In this document: piece after piece, positions 6,227 through 6,696 of the stretch
Layout of the letters: the number at the start of each line of letters is the position of its first letter
Position numbering within the stretch: the stretch's first letter is position 1
DNA from: Methylococcaceae bacterium
GTDB taxonomy: Bacteria; Pseudomonadota; Gammaproteobacteria; Methylococcales; Methylomonadaceae
Assembly (NCBI GenBank): GCA_030618325.1
Contig: JAUXDP010000178.1
Span: 1 to 6,696 of the forward strand
Direction: 5' to 3'
DNA length: 6,696 nt
Program-made: the position numbers and the translations under genes
Notes under the pieces: generated by a model
The model's database searches: none
What the model was told of the DNA's origin: nothing
The model's input: only the letters and a program-made list of their open reading frames with translations

Positions 6227-6538
6227 ATGCAACAAGCTAAATTCACAATTGGCCAGATGATTCACCATGTTTTGTTTAACTACCGTGGTGTAATAATTGA
6301 TGTGGATTTCAAATTTCTTGGCAGCGATCAATGGTATCAACAGGTAGCCTTAAGCCGTCCACCCAAGAATCAGCCTTGGTATCATGTTCTGGTTGATAAC
6401 GCCACACATCAAACTTACGCGGCAGAACAGAATCTAGAGTTAAGTGAGGATTTAACCCCGATTCATCATCCTTTGATAGATCACTTTTTTGTCAAGCTGG
6501 AGAATGGCTTGTATGTAACCAGAGGAAGAAAAAATTAG
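6227..6538 (+). CDS. hspQ: HspQ heat shock protein (hemimethylated-DNA-binding, YccV family)
   Basis: This is a 103-residue cytoplasmic protein; E. coli HspQ is about 105 residues. Family features run the full length: KFTIGQMIHHVLFNYRGVIIDVD (5-27), QPWYHVLVDN (49-58), TYAAEQNLE (63-71), PIHHPLIDHFF (78-88) and a C-terminal NGLYV. In enterobacteria HspQ is heat-induced, binds hemimethylated origin DNA, influences DnaA levels and modulates Lon protease. Whether all these roles hold here is inference. The ATG agrees with the family N-terminus, but no ribosome binding site is apparent within the short upstream gap. It is divergent from the DUF763 gene and is followed at 57 bp by the large inverted repeat. 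Confidence 0.92.
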   Translation: MQQAKFTIGQMIHHVLFNYRGVIIDVDFKFLGSDQWYQQVALSRPPKNQPWYHVLVDNATHQTYAAEQNLELSEDLTPIHHPLIDHFFVKLENGLYVTRGRKN

Positions 6539-6570
6539 CATATAATTTTCTTTCCTGTTTGGGAGGTCAT

Positions 6571-6687
6571 CACTGCCATTAAATTAAGCTTGTGATATAG
6601 GATGTGCTGAGGAACGAAGCGCATCTTTCACGATTGATGCGCTTTGTTCCTCAGCACATCCTATACTATCGCCTAAACTTAATAGTG
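6571..6687. mobile_element. Possible longer palindromic element (MITE-like) around the inverted repeat
   Basis: Outside the 30-bp arms the symmetry continues in diverged form. ATTAAG (6583-6588) pairs with CTTAAT (6678-6683) and CACT (6571-6574) with AGTG (6684-6687), with unequal internal loops between. The segments next to the arms (CTTGTGATA on the left; the complement of the right side reads TTTAGGCGATA) are also similar. This suggests two inverted copies of a unit over 50 bp long that have drifted outside the stem. No target-site duplication could be fixed with confidence, and no transposase is present. Confidence 0.35.
6596..6665. repeat. Near-perfect 30-bp inverted repeat (REP/MITE-like)
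   Basis: The arms 6596-6625 and 6636-6665 are reverse complements except at 6616/6645, where G faces T (a G-U wobble in RNA); the loop is 10 nt, 6626-6635. Each arm is itself a mini-palindrome: GATGTGCT and AGCGCATC flank GAGGAACGA. That makes two REP-like units placed tail to tail, as in BIME-type intergenic repeats. There is no T-run after the stem, so it is not a standard intrinsic terminator, although the transcript hairpin would be very stable and could protect the hspQ mRNA 3' end. I saw no second copy in this window. Confidence 0.8.
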
Positions 6688-6696
6688 GTAAGTATA

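Noticed and set aside
6541..6546. Perfect TATAAT just after the hspQ stop
   Set aside because: No -35-like hexamer at a suitable distance, an AT-rich setting, and no gene following within the window.
6596..6665. The inverted repeat as a rho-independent terminator of hspQ
   Set aside because: The stem is strong but no U-rich tract follows on either strand, and the nested symmetry fits a repeat element better.

Overview
The window looks like an ordinary chromosomal stretch of a gammaproteobacterium with moderately low GC. The evidence is the tesA-ybbA-ybbP cluster in the same divergent layout as in Escherichia coli, an hspQ gene, and two small gammaproteobacterial-type envelope proteins (a glycine-zipper lipoprotein and a DUF2845 protein). 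The repeat at the right end has the look of REP/MITE-type repeats that I associate loosely with methanotrophic Methylococcales. That placement is a guess; the class-level placement is firmer.

Layout. Positions 1-308 hold no convincing intact gene: there is a possible decayed reading frame on the minus strand, a 20-bp palindrome and a small perfect hairpin. Next comes tesA (minus, 309-914), an exported SGNH hydrolase, with its start codon one base from the start codon of ybbA (plus, 916-1602). ybbA overlaps ybbP (plus, 1599-4082) by ATGA. After a 100-bp gap comes a short glycine-zipper lipoprotein gene (plus, 4183-4578). It converges at 26 bp on a secreted four-cysteine DUF2845 gene (minus, 4605-4982). 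A DUF763 gene (minus, 5086-6165) is divergent from hspQ (plus, 6227-6538). The window ends in a near-perfect 30-bp inverted repeat (6596-6665) inside a longer, diverged palindromic element.

How the genes work together. YbbA (ATPase) and YbbP (ten-TM permease with two large periplasmic domains) form one FtsX/MacB-like ABC unit. TesA is a periplasmic esterase/thioesterase/lysophospholipase whose gene sits head-to-head with it, so a joint role in handling hydrophobic esters at the inner membrane is likely. The lipoprotein and the DUF2845 protein are separate envelope proteins of unknown role. HspQ is a heat-shock/proteostasis factor. The DUF763 protein has no established function; it carries a helix-hairpin-helix motif that suggests nucleic-acid binding, and it is the least understood gene here.

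I found no mobile-element gene, CRISPR array, tRNA, rRNA or convincing intrinsic terminator, and no clear sign of a new multi-gene system. The items most worth following up are the DUF763 gene, the terminal palindromic element and the compressed tesA/ybbA divergent start region.
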